From positions 8,900,386 through 8,964,385 of the forward strand of contig NC_087063.1 of assembly GCF_963678635.1 (NCBI RefSeq): a stretch of DNA of 64,000 nt, in the 5' to 3' direction. Positions 22,333 to 30,368 of this stretch are shown one piece after another. Under the pieces are notes generated by a model that saw only the letters and a program-made list of their open reading frames with translations, was not told where the DNA came from and did not search any database. The position numbers and the translations under genes are program-made. Origin of the DNA: Symsagittifera roscoffensis (Eukaryota; Xenacoelomorpha; Acoela; Convolutidae). Each line of letters begins with the position of its first letter. Position 1 is the stretch's first letter.

Positions 22333-23811
22333 TCATAATTTTCTTTCGCTTCTTCTTGTGACGACGACTGAGTCTCTTCAACAAAGTCAATTCTGATTCC
22401 AGAATGGTTGGCTATGTCAGGTTTTTCTGTTCTGCGTGGAGAACTTCTTTTGTGTATGATCTAGTTTGGGAATGGCGTGGAGATTGTGCGTGGAGGGGAT
22501 GCCTGGTTACTCGGATCTGTACGTATACTTGAACATCGAGGTGGTCATTGGTCTAGTTCAATGAAGTCCTTTTCTGCGAAGTCAAGTCGTACTCTAAATC
22601 CTTTGAGTTGTGATTGTGAGCGGCATATCGATTGTAGTTGGTCATTCTCTCTCGAGTGTAGTGAGGTCGTCTTGTCTTTTGATGTTCGTCCTTGGTGTTG
22701 TATTCTGATCTATATATTGCATCATGTGATTTTACATTTTATAAAACTTTTATTAGTTTAATATTTTTTAATAATGATTTTAGTTAGTTGTTTTCACAAA
22801 AGCTTTTTGTTTTAGTTCGGTTATTTTGAAGAGTTACTCACCCTTGAGTAGCTCTTATTAAAAATAAAGGTGTGGTCACAAAGCGTGGATGTAGCGCGGT
22901 GGGTTAGGCCGGCTATAGAGCATGCTCAGGACGTCCTTTCCTGGTGGGTTAGGCCAGGAGTGGGAGTATGATTTCATGCGGTGTTTGTGAGGGGTCCTGT
23001 TATGTGACAACGTTTTATGTTGGGTTTGTTGTGGTTTTACTTATGTCTTGTTGGTTATGTACTTTTTCCAAAAAGCAAATTGTTTGTGGTATGGGTTTGT
23101 CTTTCGACTTTTTTGTGTTTTATTATTTCTTTCTAAGACTTTGTAATAGTCTTCAAAAGAATAAATTATCCAGTTTTAAACTGGGTTAATCCGGTTTGGG
23201 TACCGTTGGTTTCCTTTTCTAAGTCATGCTGTTATTCTATGATTTGTGGTATTTAGTAAGCTGCGTTGGTTAGTTTTGTTTAGTATATGATTCCTTTCCA
23301 ACCGGGTTAAAGGAAAGTTTGAAACATGTTATTGTATGTTAGAGTTGTTGAGTGTGAAAACGTGAAACTGAAATTCATTATTTTAAACAATTCTTCGTGG
23401 GCGAGCTGTGCGAGTGTGGATAGAATTTCTGTGCGAATGAAAGAAAATATCAAAAGGTTAGTACTGCAATTGCATTTTATTAATTTACTGCATAGAATTT
23501 GGAAATTTACTGCTAGTTATGGGGGAATTTTAAGATACAAATTTTCATCATAATTAGATTTACTGCTTTGGGGGAAAAGATTATAGATGAATTTATTGCA
23601 TTGATATTAAATTTAGAAATTTATAAGTGTAGGAGACTAATAGAATTTTAAAATTGTTTGATGAAGATTGTGATTTTTATTGTTTCTTTTGTGGTTTTTG
23701 TAGGTGATTGTGGGATGAAAGCTAAAAATCTAATGAAAACATGAATAAAGAATGGTGAGTTTTTTAATATTTCAATTAGTTAGTTATATTCATTTAATTC
23801 ATACTTACCTG
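22333..23811 (-). other. Non-coding 3' region of the gypsy element
   Basis: About 1.5 kb between the last frame and the candidate LTR. On the plus strand it has GT-rich composition like the rest of the element and a repeated GGTTAGGCCGG/GGTTAGGCCAGG word (about 22,902 and 22,949). TTTTATAAAAC near 22,738 could act as a TATA box if the LTR is longer than proposed. Plus-strand frames here (22,477-22,761, 22,968-23,189, 23,326-23,553) have no recognisable domain. Confidence 0.4.
23803..23811 (-). promoter_or_regulatory. Consensus 5' splice site at the stop of the 599-aa frame
   Basis: The minus strand reads TAA CAG|GTAAGT directly at the end of the 599-residue frame: the stop codon (23,814-23,812) is followed immediately by a perfect CAG|GTAAGT donor. 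A possible acceptor with 'aatttcag' lies near 23,367. This could splice the 3' untranslated region or link to a downstream exon. No transcript evidence is available here. Confidence 0.4.
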
Positions 23812-25611
23812 TTAGTCGTCGGGGAAAAAACCGTGGGGGAAGATATCGTGAATTAGTTCTGAAGTTGTTAGTAGTTTAGCTAAGATGCGGATGATATTTT
23901 TAGTTTGAAGCAGTGGCCAAAGCAATTGAAGTGCCTTAATAGTGGTTAGTTCTTCAGTGCCTACTGCAAACTCATAAGGTGTGTTTTGGATTAAGTTATA
24001 TAATTTGTGGTTAAATTTAGTGTTGTGGATGAATTCTAAAATTGGGATTTCTATAGGTTGTAGGAATTCGTGCGGGATAAGGAAGGGTCGGGATTCTTCG
24101 GCGTTGAAGGTCTTGGTGATGGGGCAGAAAATGTACATTTGGGTTATGGGGTCATAATTACGAAGAATACCATGGAGGTTAGTGTCTTTAATACAATATG
24201 TGAAATTTAGGAAATACGGTGAAGTGTATTTTGAATTGATGAATTGGAAACGATGGTGTGGTTGTCTAGAGGGTGTGTGGAGGTCAAAGTGATTTTGGAT
24301 GAAACGATAGTAACTGTATGTATGTGTTTGTTTAGTGCGCAACATAATATCGTGTGAGCAGTGTAAATCTCTTTCGTGTGGTGCAAGGAAATGAAAGGTT
24401 AGTGAAAATATTTGGAAGCGTTCTTTAAAACTTTCGTATGCTTGTGTGTCTGTTAGTGCTTCTGAAATAATGTGATCAAACTTGCGGTCGAAGATGTTTA
24501 GTGTAAATATATATGGTGTCTTGATGAAAAATTTCTCGGTGATTTGTGGATTAGCGAAGCGATCGTCGTCTAAGAATTGATCTTGGTTAGCTCTAATGAT
24601 GTTGTGATCGTAGTATTCTAGTGTATATTCATTAGCTCTAGGTGCAGTGTGTATTTTTAGTGATTTTTTATATCCAACGTAAGTAAACTGTCTAGCGGTT
24701 AGTGGTGTAGTGAGTTGATATAGCATGTCCTTGTTTCGTTCTATATCGATGGAAGTACTGGATAAAGGTAAGCAAAGAGGGTTAGTGAAATGATAGTATG
24801 AGGTCCAAGAGAGAGTGGGCATTAAAACGTATTCATCTACAAAGTTGCGTGTTTCGTTAGCGTCGTGAGGGGTGTTTAAAGTGTATTGTGGAAACGAGGG
24901 TAAGGTGATAGCTAAAAATTCTTTAGTGTTAGTATGCTGGGGGTGGTTGATGTATTCACGGGCTGTTCCTGGTTTTGCTGGGAAAGGATGGTTGGGGAAT
25001 TTTCTTTTAAAAGTGCGGTAAGCTCTATTAGTGTTTAGGGAAGATATAGTGGATGTGGATGATGGTGTTAATGATTCAGTATAATTTGAAGAGGGTGTAG
25101 GGGGATTTGATGAATTTGGAGTGGAGGAGATTTGGTTTATGGTCGGGGTGTTAAGGTGGTAGGGTTGCTGTTGGAGGGTAATAAAATTATCTAGCTCTGG
25201 GGAGATTCGGGGGGTGTCTGGAGAATGAGATGATTGGTCAGATTGGTATGAGGAGTAGGTTGGGGTAACTTGGGAAGCATAAGAGGGTGTCGGAGTGATT
25301 GGGTCAGGGTTATTTGACAATATGGGTTGAAAAGGAGGTTGAGAAAAATTAGAAGGGTTATGAAAATTATTGGATGGGGATGGTTCTGAGTCGGCAAATT
25401 CATCGGGGGTTTCAATATTCGGGTTATTTAGCTGCGAGATGGAGTATAAAACTGAAATATGTGAGTTAGTGTCGGAATTCATGCCTGATGTTACATTGCT
25501 AGATGGAAAATCGGGTGGCGGAAAAGCAAAAAGTGGTATGATTGGGATTGAAGAGGTAAGATTGGTTGGATGGGAATTTGATCGGTGTAGTGATCCAAGT
25601 TGGCGGCTCAT
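23812..25611 (-). CDS. 599-aa accessory protein of the gypsy element, unknown function
   Basis: The frame opens with ATG at 25,611 and ends at 23,812. Residues about 1-210 are low complexity, rich in Ser, Thr, Pro and Asn, and probably disordered. Residues about 215-599 look globular, with many aromatic residues, scattered Cys and His and no transmembrane helix that I can see. There is no signal peptide. The start overlaps the stop of the upstream 140-residue frame as ATGA, an arrangement seen in viral termination-reinitiation pairs. The base bias matches the rest of the element, so it belongs to it. I do not recognise the family. Candidates such as a second structural or matrix-like protein or a regulator are only guesses. 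Confidence 0.7.
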   Translation of the reverse strand: MSRQLGSLHRSNSHPTNLTSSIPIIPLFAFPPPDFPSSNVTSGMNSDTNSHISVLYSISQLNNPNIETPDEFADSEPSPSNNFHNPSNFSQPPFQPILSNNPDPITPTPSYASQVTPTYSSYQSDQSSHSPDTPRISPELDNFITLQQQPYHLNTPTINQISSTPNSSNPPTPSSNYTESLTPSSTSTISSLNTNRAYRTFKRKFPNHPFPAKPGTAREYINHPQHTNTKEFLAITLPSFPQYTLNTPHDANETRNFVDEYVLMPTLSWTSYYHFTNPLCLPLSSTSIDIERNKDMLYQLTTPLTARQFTYVGYKKSLKIHTAPRANEYTLEYYDHNIIRANQDQFLDDDRFANPQITEKFFIKTPYIFTLNIFDRKFDHIISEALTDTQAYESFKERFQIFSLTFHFLAPHERDLHCSHDIMLRTKQTHTYSYYRFIQNHFDLHTPSRQPHHRFQFINSKYTSPYFLNFTYCIKDTNLHGILRNYDPITQMYIFCPITKTFNAEESRPFLIPHEFLQPIEIPILEFIHNTKFNHKLYNLIQNTPYEFAVGTEELTTIKALQLLWPLLQTKNIIRILAKLLTTSELIHDIFPHGFFPDD

Positions 25612-26030
25612 CGTGGGCTAAAAAAATTATTATTTTGAGACTGAAAAGCGGTGGTATGGGGTTGTTCAATAATTTGTTCATAAGTATTATCATCTTGTGA
25701 CTGGTGTGTCATTATATGTTGGACGGGACTTTGTGATGTATTGAGTCGAAAATTTGGATTATGTGTGATTGCTAAATTTCGAAAATTTCGTGGGACTAGG
25801 GATAGTGGATGATTATTTGGTAGGGGTGGTAGTTGTGGTGCCGTTGGCTGTGTGTCGACATTGTTATGTTCTTCGTCGTATGTATTTTGTCGTGTTGTTA
25901 TTTTTGTGTTATATTCTTTTATTTGTGCGTCTAAAAGAATTTTGTTTATAGATGTGGAAAAAATTCCAAAAAATCCTGCAAAGAGTATGCGTGCTACGCT
26001 TGCTTGTCTGTTTACTTGTGTGTATAGCAC
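25608..26030 (-). CDS. 140-aa accessory protein with N-terminal hydrophobic segment
   Basis: Begins inside the env gene in another frame (122-nt overlap) and ends at 25,608, overlapping the next start codon by ATGA. Residues about 12-30 (ARILFAGFFGIFSTSI) form a possible membrane segment; the remainder is hydrophilic, rich in Pro, Gln and Asn. It may be a separate small protein or the extended tail of the glycoprotein made by a frameshift near the env C-terminus. No homologue is recognised. That it is real is supported by its open state across 420 nt and the exact overlaps at both ends. Confidence 0.55.
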   Translation of the reverse strand: MLYTQVNRQASVARILFAGFFGIFSTSINKILLDAQIKEYNTKITTRQNTYDEEHNNVDTQPTAPQLPPLPNNHPLSLVPRNFRNLAITHNPNFRLNTSQSPVQHIMTHQSQDDNTYEQIIEQPHTTAFQSQNNNFFSPR

Positions 26031-28224
26031 ATGTATTGTAGATTCCTTTTAAGAGTGAGAAAAGAAATCCAATAAAGTTAAACATTGCGTATAAAATAGT
26101 CAATTTTTCTAAGATGTAGTAGGGCCATCCTAGAAAATCTAGGATCTCATTTTTGAGTGTAACAAAGCTAAAAATGTTAATTGGTGATATATCTTGGGGA
26201 CGGTATTTTTCGCCGTTTAGATATATATAATCTTTAATGTCTTTAAAATATCCGCTATAGTCTTGTGTGTAGATATCGGCAAAACCTGCGGTTTCTGCAA
26301 GTTTGCGTAAGTTTTGGTCAATTGATTGTCTTTGTATTGTGTCCATTTGTGTTAATAATTCTTGGAATTGTTGTGTTCTAATGTGATGTTGAATATCTGA
26401 TTTTGAGTATATTCCTATTGATTGTAAGTCTATATTTGGGTTTCGAGCGATAGCGCGAATGCTTTCTGGTGAAAATTTTTTGAGTGATTGCATTAATGTG
26501 GGATATGGAGTGAGAAGATAATATTTATTTTCATCAGGGTTTAGTTGTACTACATTGTGGCTGTTTTCTGATCCACATGGGACTGCGGTATCCCAGAAAT
26601 AGGTTCTTCGTGAAAGTGTATCCACGAAATGTACTTTATTCTTATAAAAGATAGGGATTCTTTTATAACATCGTTTATCTTCAAAAACGTATAGTGGTGA
26701 TACTTTTTTGGTACAAGTATAAAACCATAAGATGTTTCCTTCATAGTCTAAAAAATTTGATCTATTTCCTGATAATAAGTATCCTGCGTAGGGTATTTTT
26801 AATACTGCTAGTGCAAGTGATTGTAATATTTGTGTTCGTTCTAATTCGCATAGTTGGTGTAGTGTTTCTAATTCGGAGAGTGACATTTCTTGAAAAATGC
26901 GGCTAATTGTATAGTCTAGTTTCATATCCAAATGAATATCATAGTGGATATTACCGAAATATGTAGTATTCATTAGTGATAATTCTTGTAAGCGTGTGCT
27001 TCTGGTGTCATAAGGTTTTAGATGTCCACCAGGTTGTCCGTTGCTTTTTTCAAAATTAACTGGTATATAGGATGTTCCTTCGTTTAGAGGATGACCTGTG
27101 GCATATGGGTCGATTTTTACTTTTCCAGTGGTCATGTCGAATCCTTTTTCGTATTCAACTAATATTTCAGAGTATTGTGTTCTGCGAAGTGGATTCCTGT
27201 ATTTACATGCAAGTTCTGTTTCTTGATATATTTGAAATCGTGTCAATTTATTTTCTATATTGTCTATGTTTCTAAAATCGGAACTTAGTTTGCGTGATGG
27301 ATGGACTTGTTCATATGGAATTGATTGTATAAAATATTTTTCGTGAAATGTTATCATACGAGCGTGTATTTTTGCTACTTGAAATGTTGTACATGTATCT
27401 TCGGGGAACCAAACAATTGTTGCTTGTGTTCTCGTTGTAGGGTCGCAATATCCTTGATCATTTTTACAAGGTAGTCGGATTCCTTGATAGATCATTGTAT
27501 TATCAGATAAATCTCGTGTGAGTTGTATTTTTTCGAGTTGTATTTTCCAATCGAAAAACATTATTTCTTGGTATCCTTTATTTTTCGTGTCTGCTTTGCA
27601 GTTTGATGGGTTATTTATACCAATGTGTGGTATCCAATGTTTATCATGTAGGTCATAGGTTAATCGTCCGTGTGCGCCGTTATACGGGTATTTTTCGTCT
27701 AGTTTTATATGTCCTTGGTGTCTTTCAAGTTGTGATTGATGTACAGAGTCTGAAAAAACTTGAAAATTAACTAATTTTCTTTGGGAGTTTTTATTTTGTG
27801 TGATGTTTAGTCTAAGTAATTCATTTTTACAATCGTCGGGATTGAGATGTAAAAGACGTTCTATATTACTTTGATAGAATGATTCATGGTCAAGTCGGTT
27901 TTTGTTTCCGTTCGAGACTTGTGAACAATGTACTTTCTTTTCGGAAAATGTCGCTGTGAATTTATAACCTGTAACTGTTGTTGCTCGGGCTTTGGAATAG
28001 AGTGTTGCTATTATATCTGTGGTTTCTATAGCTTGTGGTTCTGTTTCACATTGTGATACTTGATTTATTGCATATTTGTGTAGTGTTTTTTGTTCATTTT
28101 CTTCGCAATCGTAATGTGTTACTAATAAATCTTGTGGTCCTGTACGAGGGGAAGGGTTTATGTTTTGATTTGAGGTTACTAGAAAAGGGAGTTGGAGAAA
28201 AATTAATAATTTTAGAATATACAT
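25909..28224 (-). CDS. env: Envelope-type glycoprotein of the gypsy element
   Basis: A 771-residue frame. Residues 1-18 (YILKLLIFLQLPFLVTS) are a signal peptide; a strongly hydrophobic segment at about 705-745 (from FLGWPYYILEKL to FSLLKGIY) is the membrane anchor, followed by a short basic tail. The ectodomain has many Cys and several N-glycosylation sites (for example NIT, NRS, NTT). The N-terminal layout, HYDC, then a Cys about 20 residues on, then VHCSQVSNG, resembles the class III-like glycoproteins of chuviruses, which are known to have been captured by invertebrate LTR elements. It does not look like the baculovirus F-type Env of insect gypsy elements, as I see no furin-type site before a fusion peptide. 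The chuvirus link is pattern recognition only. The start overlaps the preceding frame by 13 nt. Confidence 0.75.
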   Translation of the reverse strand: MYILKLLIFLQLPFLVTSNQNINPSPRTGPQDLLVTHYDCEENEQKTLHKYAINQVSQCETEPQAIETTDIIATLYSKARATTVTGYKFTATFSEKKVHCSQVSNGNKNRLDHESFYQSNIERLLHLNPDDCKNELLRLNITQNKNSQRKLVNFQVFSDSVHQSQLERHQGHIKLDEKYPYNGAHGRLTYDLHDKHWIPHIGINNPSNCKADTKNKGYQEIMFFDWKIQLEKIQLTRDLSDNTMIYQGIRLPCKNDQGYCDPTTRTQATIVWFPEDTCTTFQVAKIHARMITFHEKYFIQSIPYEQVHPSRKLSSDFRNIDNIENKLTRFQIYQETELACKYRNPLRRTQYSEILVEYEKGFDMTTGKVKIDPYATGHPLNEGTSYIPVNFEKSNGQPGGHLKPYDTRSTRLQELSLMNTTYFGNIHYDIHLDMKLDYTISRIFQEMSLSELETLHQLCELERTQILQSLALAVLKIPYAGYLLSGNRSNFLDYEGNILWFYTCTKKVSPLYVFEDKRCYKRIPIFYKNKVHFVDTLSRRTYFWDTAVPCGSENSHNVVQLNPDENKYYLLTPYPTLMQSLKKFSPESIRAIARNPNIDLQSIGIYSKSDIQHHIRTQQFQELLTQMDTIQRQSIDQNLRKLAETAGFADIYTQDYSGYFKDIKDYIYLNGEKYRPQDISPINIFSFVTLKNEILDFLGWPYYILEKLTILYAMFNFIGFLFSLLKGIYNTCAIHTSKQTSKRSTHTLCRIFWNFFHIYKQNSFRRTNKRI

Positions 28225-29348
28225 GTGTATGATAATCCTGAGTATGGATTATAAAATGTAATGTAACCAATTGTGTTTTTGGTGTATCTGTCGTATTTAT
28301 ATATTACTTCAGTAGTAATAAACGGTGGTGGTAGTGATTGAGCTGTTATGTTAGGTGGATTTAATGGGTATGGATGTTGGGTAATGTCATTTAACTTAAC
28401 TGTGATTTCAAATTTTAATTGTAAACTGTTTTGTTGGAGTATTTGAATATTGTGATCACGGATATCGTTATGAATATCTTGGCGATATTGTAATCTATTA
28501 AGTGCCCAGTTATGAAGGCGGTTACTTTCTTGATGTTGTCCAAATAATGGTGGAGGTGCTGTGAATGTATTCCAGTCTAATCTTAAAGGAATATTTATTG
28601 ATGATTGTTCTCGATATCTGGCGTCGAGATTATTTGGAAAATTTAAGTTAAAGGGTAGTGGTGAAAATTGGCTTATTGATGGTGTTGATGGTAGTGATAA
28701 TGTTTCTGGTAGTGATGAGGATGTTGTTGTATCCGTAGAAATATCTATGGGGTCATTGACTAAATTTGGTTCACCTTGTGTAAATGAATGTGTAGTCCAA
28801 TATGGAAATCGTGATGTTTGGTTTGGGGGGTTAAAAGGATTTTCACGTATTTGTTCAGATGTTGGTGTTGAACCTAAGTAGTCTGAGGGTAGACTTGAAG
28901 TGCTTCGTTGTGAAAAAAGTGTAGGAGTTTCTGGTGTGATACCAGTGGTGTTTTCTGGAGTGGTTTGTGGTGGGGATTGAGGTATATCAAAATGAACTCG
29001 GGGAGTTTGAAAATTTCTATTTCGTCGAGGATGTATAATTTGTCTATTTATTTCTGTTGTGTTTTGGTTTTGACTAAGGTTTCGTATTCTACTTAGTTCT
29101 TGTGGTAGTGTTGGGTAAAGATTGTATGTTGGTTCACTTAGGGATGCTTGTCGTTGAACTGGTTCTAGTGGTTCAGATAAACGAGCGTGCCGTTCTTCAA
29201 AAGTGTATGGATTGTCTTGAAAAGAAATTCGTGTAGATGTTTGAGGATTTTGAGTAGTTGAAGGTGGTGTTGGATTATCTTGGGATGATGTCGGTGAAGA
29301 CTGATTCTGTGACTGTTGGGTAGCAATTTTTGATGGATTTTTGAATTG
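28212..29348 (-). CDS. 378-residue open frame without an AUG, upstream of env
   Basis: From the codon after TAA (29,351-29,349) to the stop at 28,212 the minus strand stays open for 378 codons and contains no ATG at all. The first two thirds are rich in Pro, Ser, Thr, Gln and Asn; the last 120 or so residues look more ordered (RLDWNTFTAPPPLFG, then FEITVKLNDI). The end overlaps the env start by 13 nt. It begins 5 nt after the stop of the 62-residue frame. Because a stop in its own frame lies directly upstream, frameshifting from the 62-residue frame cannot feed it. A spliced leader is most likely; CAACAG| at about 29,311 and AATCAG| at about 29,299 are possible acceptors. The function is unknown. 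Confidence 0.6.
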   Translation of the reverse strand, partial: QFKNPSKIATQQSQNQSSPTSSQDNPTPPSTTQNPQTSTRISFQDNPYTFEERHARLSEPLEPVQRQASLSEPTYNLYPTLPQELSRIRNLSQNQNTTEINRQIIHPRRNRNFQTPRVHFDIPQSPPQTTPENTTGITPETPTLFSQRSTSSLPSDYLGSTPTSEQIRENPFNPPNQTSRFPYWTTHSFTQGEPNLVNDPIDISTDTTTSSSLPETLSLPSTPSISQFSPLPFNLNFPNNLDARYREQSSINIPLRLDWNTFTAPPPLFGQHQESNRLHNWALNRLQYRQDIHNDIRDHNIQILQQNSLQLKFEITVKLNDITQHPYPLNPPNITAQSLPPPFITTEVIYKYDRYTKNTIGYITFYNPYSGLSYTCIF

Positions 29349-29353
29349 TTAAT

Positions 29354-29542
29354 TTAGTGAGAAATTTTGTGTTTATTATAATATTCTTCCAAAAAAAGAA
29401 TTAGAAGGATTGTTGCTAGGGCAAATGTGATGATTGCTTTCTTTATACATTTACATATGGTCAAAATGAGGGATGATAAAAATGTTATGAAAATTACAAA
29501 CAGTAAAAAAATATCAGTTCTACTGAAAATTGTTCGTATCAT
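29354..29542 (-). CDS. 62-aa small membrane protein
   Basis: Starts in the ATGA overlap with the stop of the preceding 76-residue frame. Residues about 10-30 (FLLFVIFITFLSSLILTI) and 35-50 (AIITFALATILLILFL) form two hydrophobic segments separated by a basic Cys-containing loop (CKCIKK), followed by a charged tail. It could be a membrane protein of viroporin-like size. No homologue is recognised, and short hydrophobic frames also arise by chance in AT-rich DNA. The precise ATGA coupling argues for reality. Confidence 0.4.
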   Translation of the reverse strand: MIRTIFSRTDIFLLFVIFITFLSSLILTICKCIKKAIITFALATILLILFLEEYYNKHKISH

Positions 29543-29769
29543 TTAGACAAGTTGTTAAAATCGTACCTGTGGATATATTCAAGGGTTTTGGAAAGTTGGA
29601 GGAATAGTTCGAGTATAGTGTAGAAAATTAAAAAAATGTTACAAAAAATGATTAGGATTATTAGAAAAGATTCAAGTATATCAAAAAGAAATATTATAAA
29701 GGCTTCAAGTATTGAAAAAAAATGTTTAAAATTTATAAATATTTGAGCAACTGTTTGAGAGAAAAGCAT
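29539..29769 (-). CDS. 76-aa small membrane protein
   Basis: Predominantly hydrophobic: residues about 17-56 form one or two membrane segments (FSILEAFIIFLFDILE, then FLIILIIFCNIFLIFYTIL), followed by an amphipathic tail. It is placed first after pol, about 600 nt from its stop, and its stop overlaps the next start by ATGA. Same caveat as its neighbour: composition alone is weak evidence. Confidence 0.4.
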   Translation of the reverse strand: MLFSQTVAQIFINFKHFFSILEAFIIFLFDILESFLIILIIFCNIFLIFYTILELFLQLSKTLEYIHRYDFNNLSK

Positions 29770-30368
29770 TTAAGAAATGATCTCTTGGTCGAATATTTTT
29801 TGCTGTTTGAGGCGATTTTCTAGTGTGGTCGAATTATTTATTAGTTTTTTGACAAGTGGGTTGAGTTTTGTAAAAAATTGTTGGGGGCAATTTTCATGGT
29901 GACTGGGAGGTCGTCTTTTTCTTTATTTTTGTTTGTCAAATGATCCGGGGTATGGTGAGATTTTTATACTTTAGGCTAATTAAAATCTTCATTTTGTTAC
30001 TTTAGGCTAAGTTATCAAATTTGTTTTGGGGGTATTCGTGGTCTGAGTTGGGGAAATATTGTTGATCTTTGGGTTATTAGATAAGGGAGGGGTACGGTAT
30101 TATGGTGATATTTATTTTAGCTGTCAAGTTGGAGTGGTTTGCTTATTTTTGACCTGGAGGTTGTAAAGTTATAGTTAGAGATGTGCCTGGAGTTCTAGAT
30201 TATTCGTCTAATTGATCTTAGTTTGAGTTAGAGAAAGTGACGGATTGGATGAATCCTATTGGTCTATTTTGAACTAGAATTATTGCGTACTTGTGAGCAT
30301 GTTATTTTGAAAATTGAAATGAAAAATGTTACGGAGGTTTCAAGATTGTGAAGTATAAAATCTTAAAA
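29770..30368 (-). other. Non-coding spacer between pol and the accessory frames
   Basis: About 600 nt with no frame on the coding strand. It is the natural place for splice acceptors that would make subgenomic env or accessory RNAs. I cannot single one out with confidence. Confidence 0.35.
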
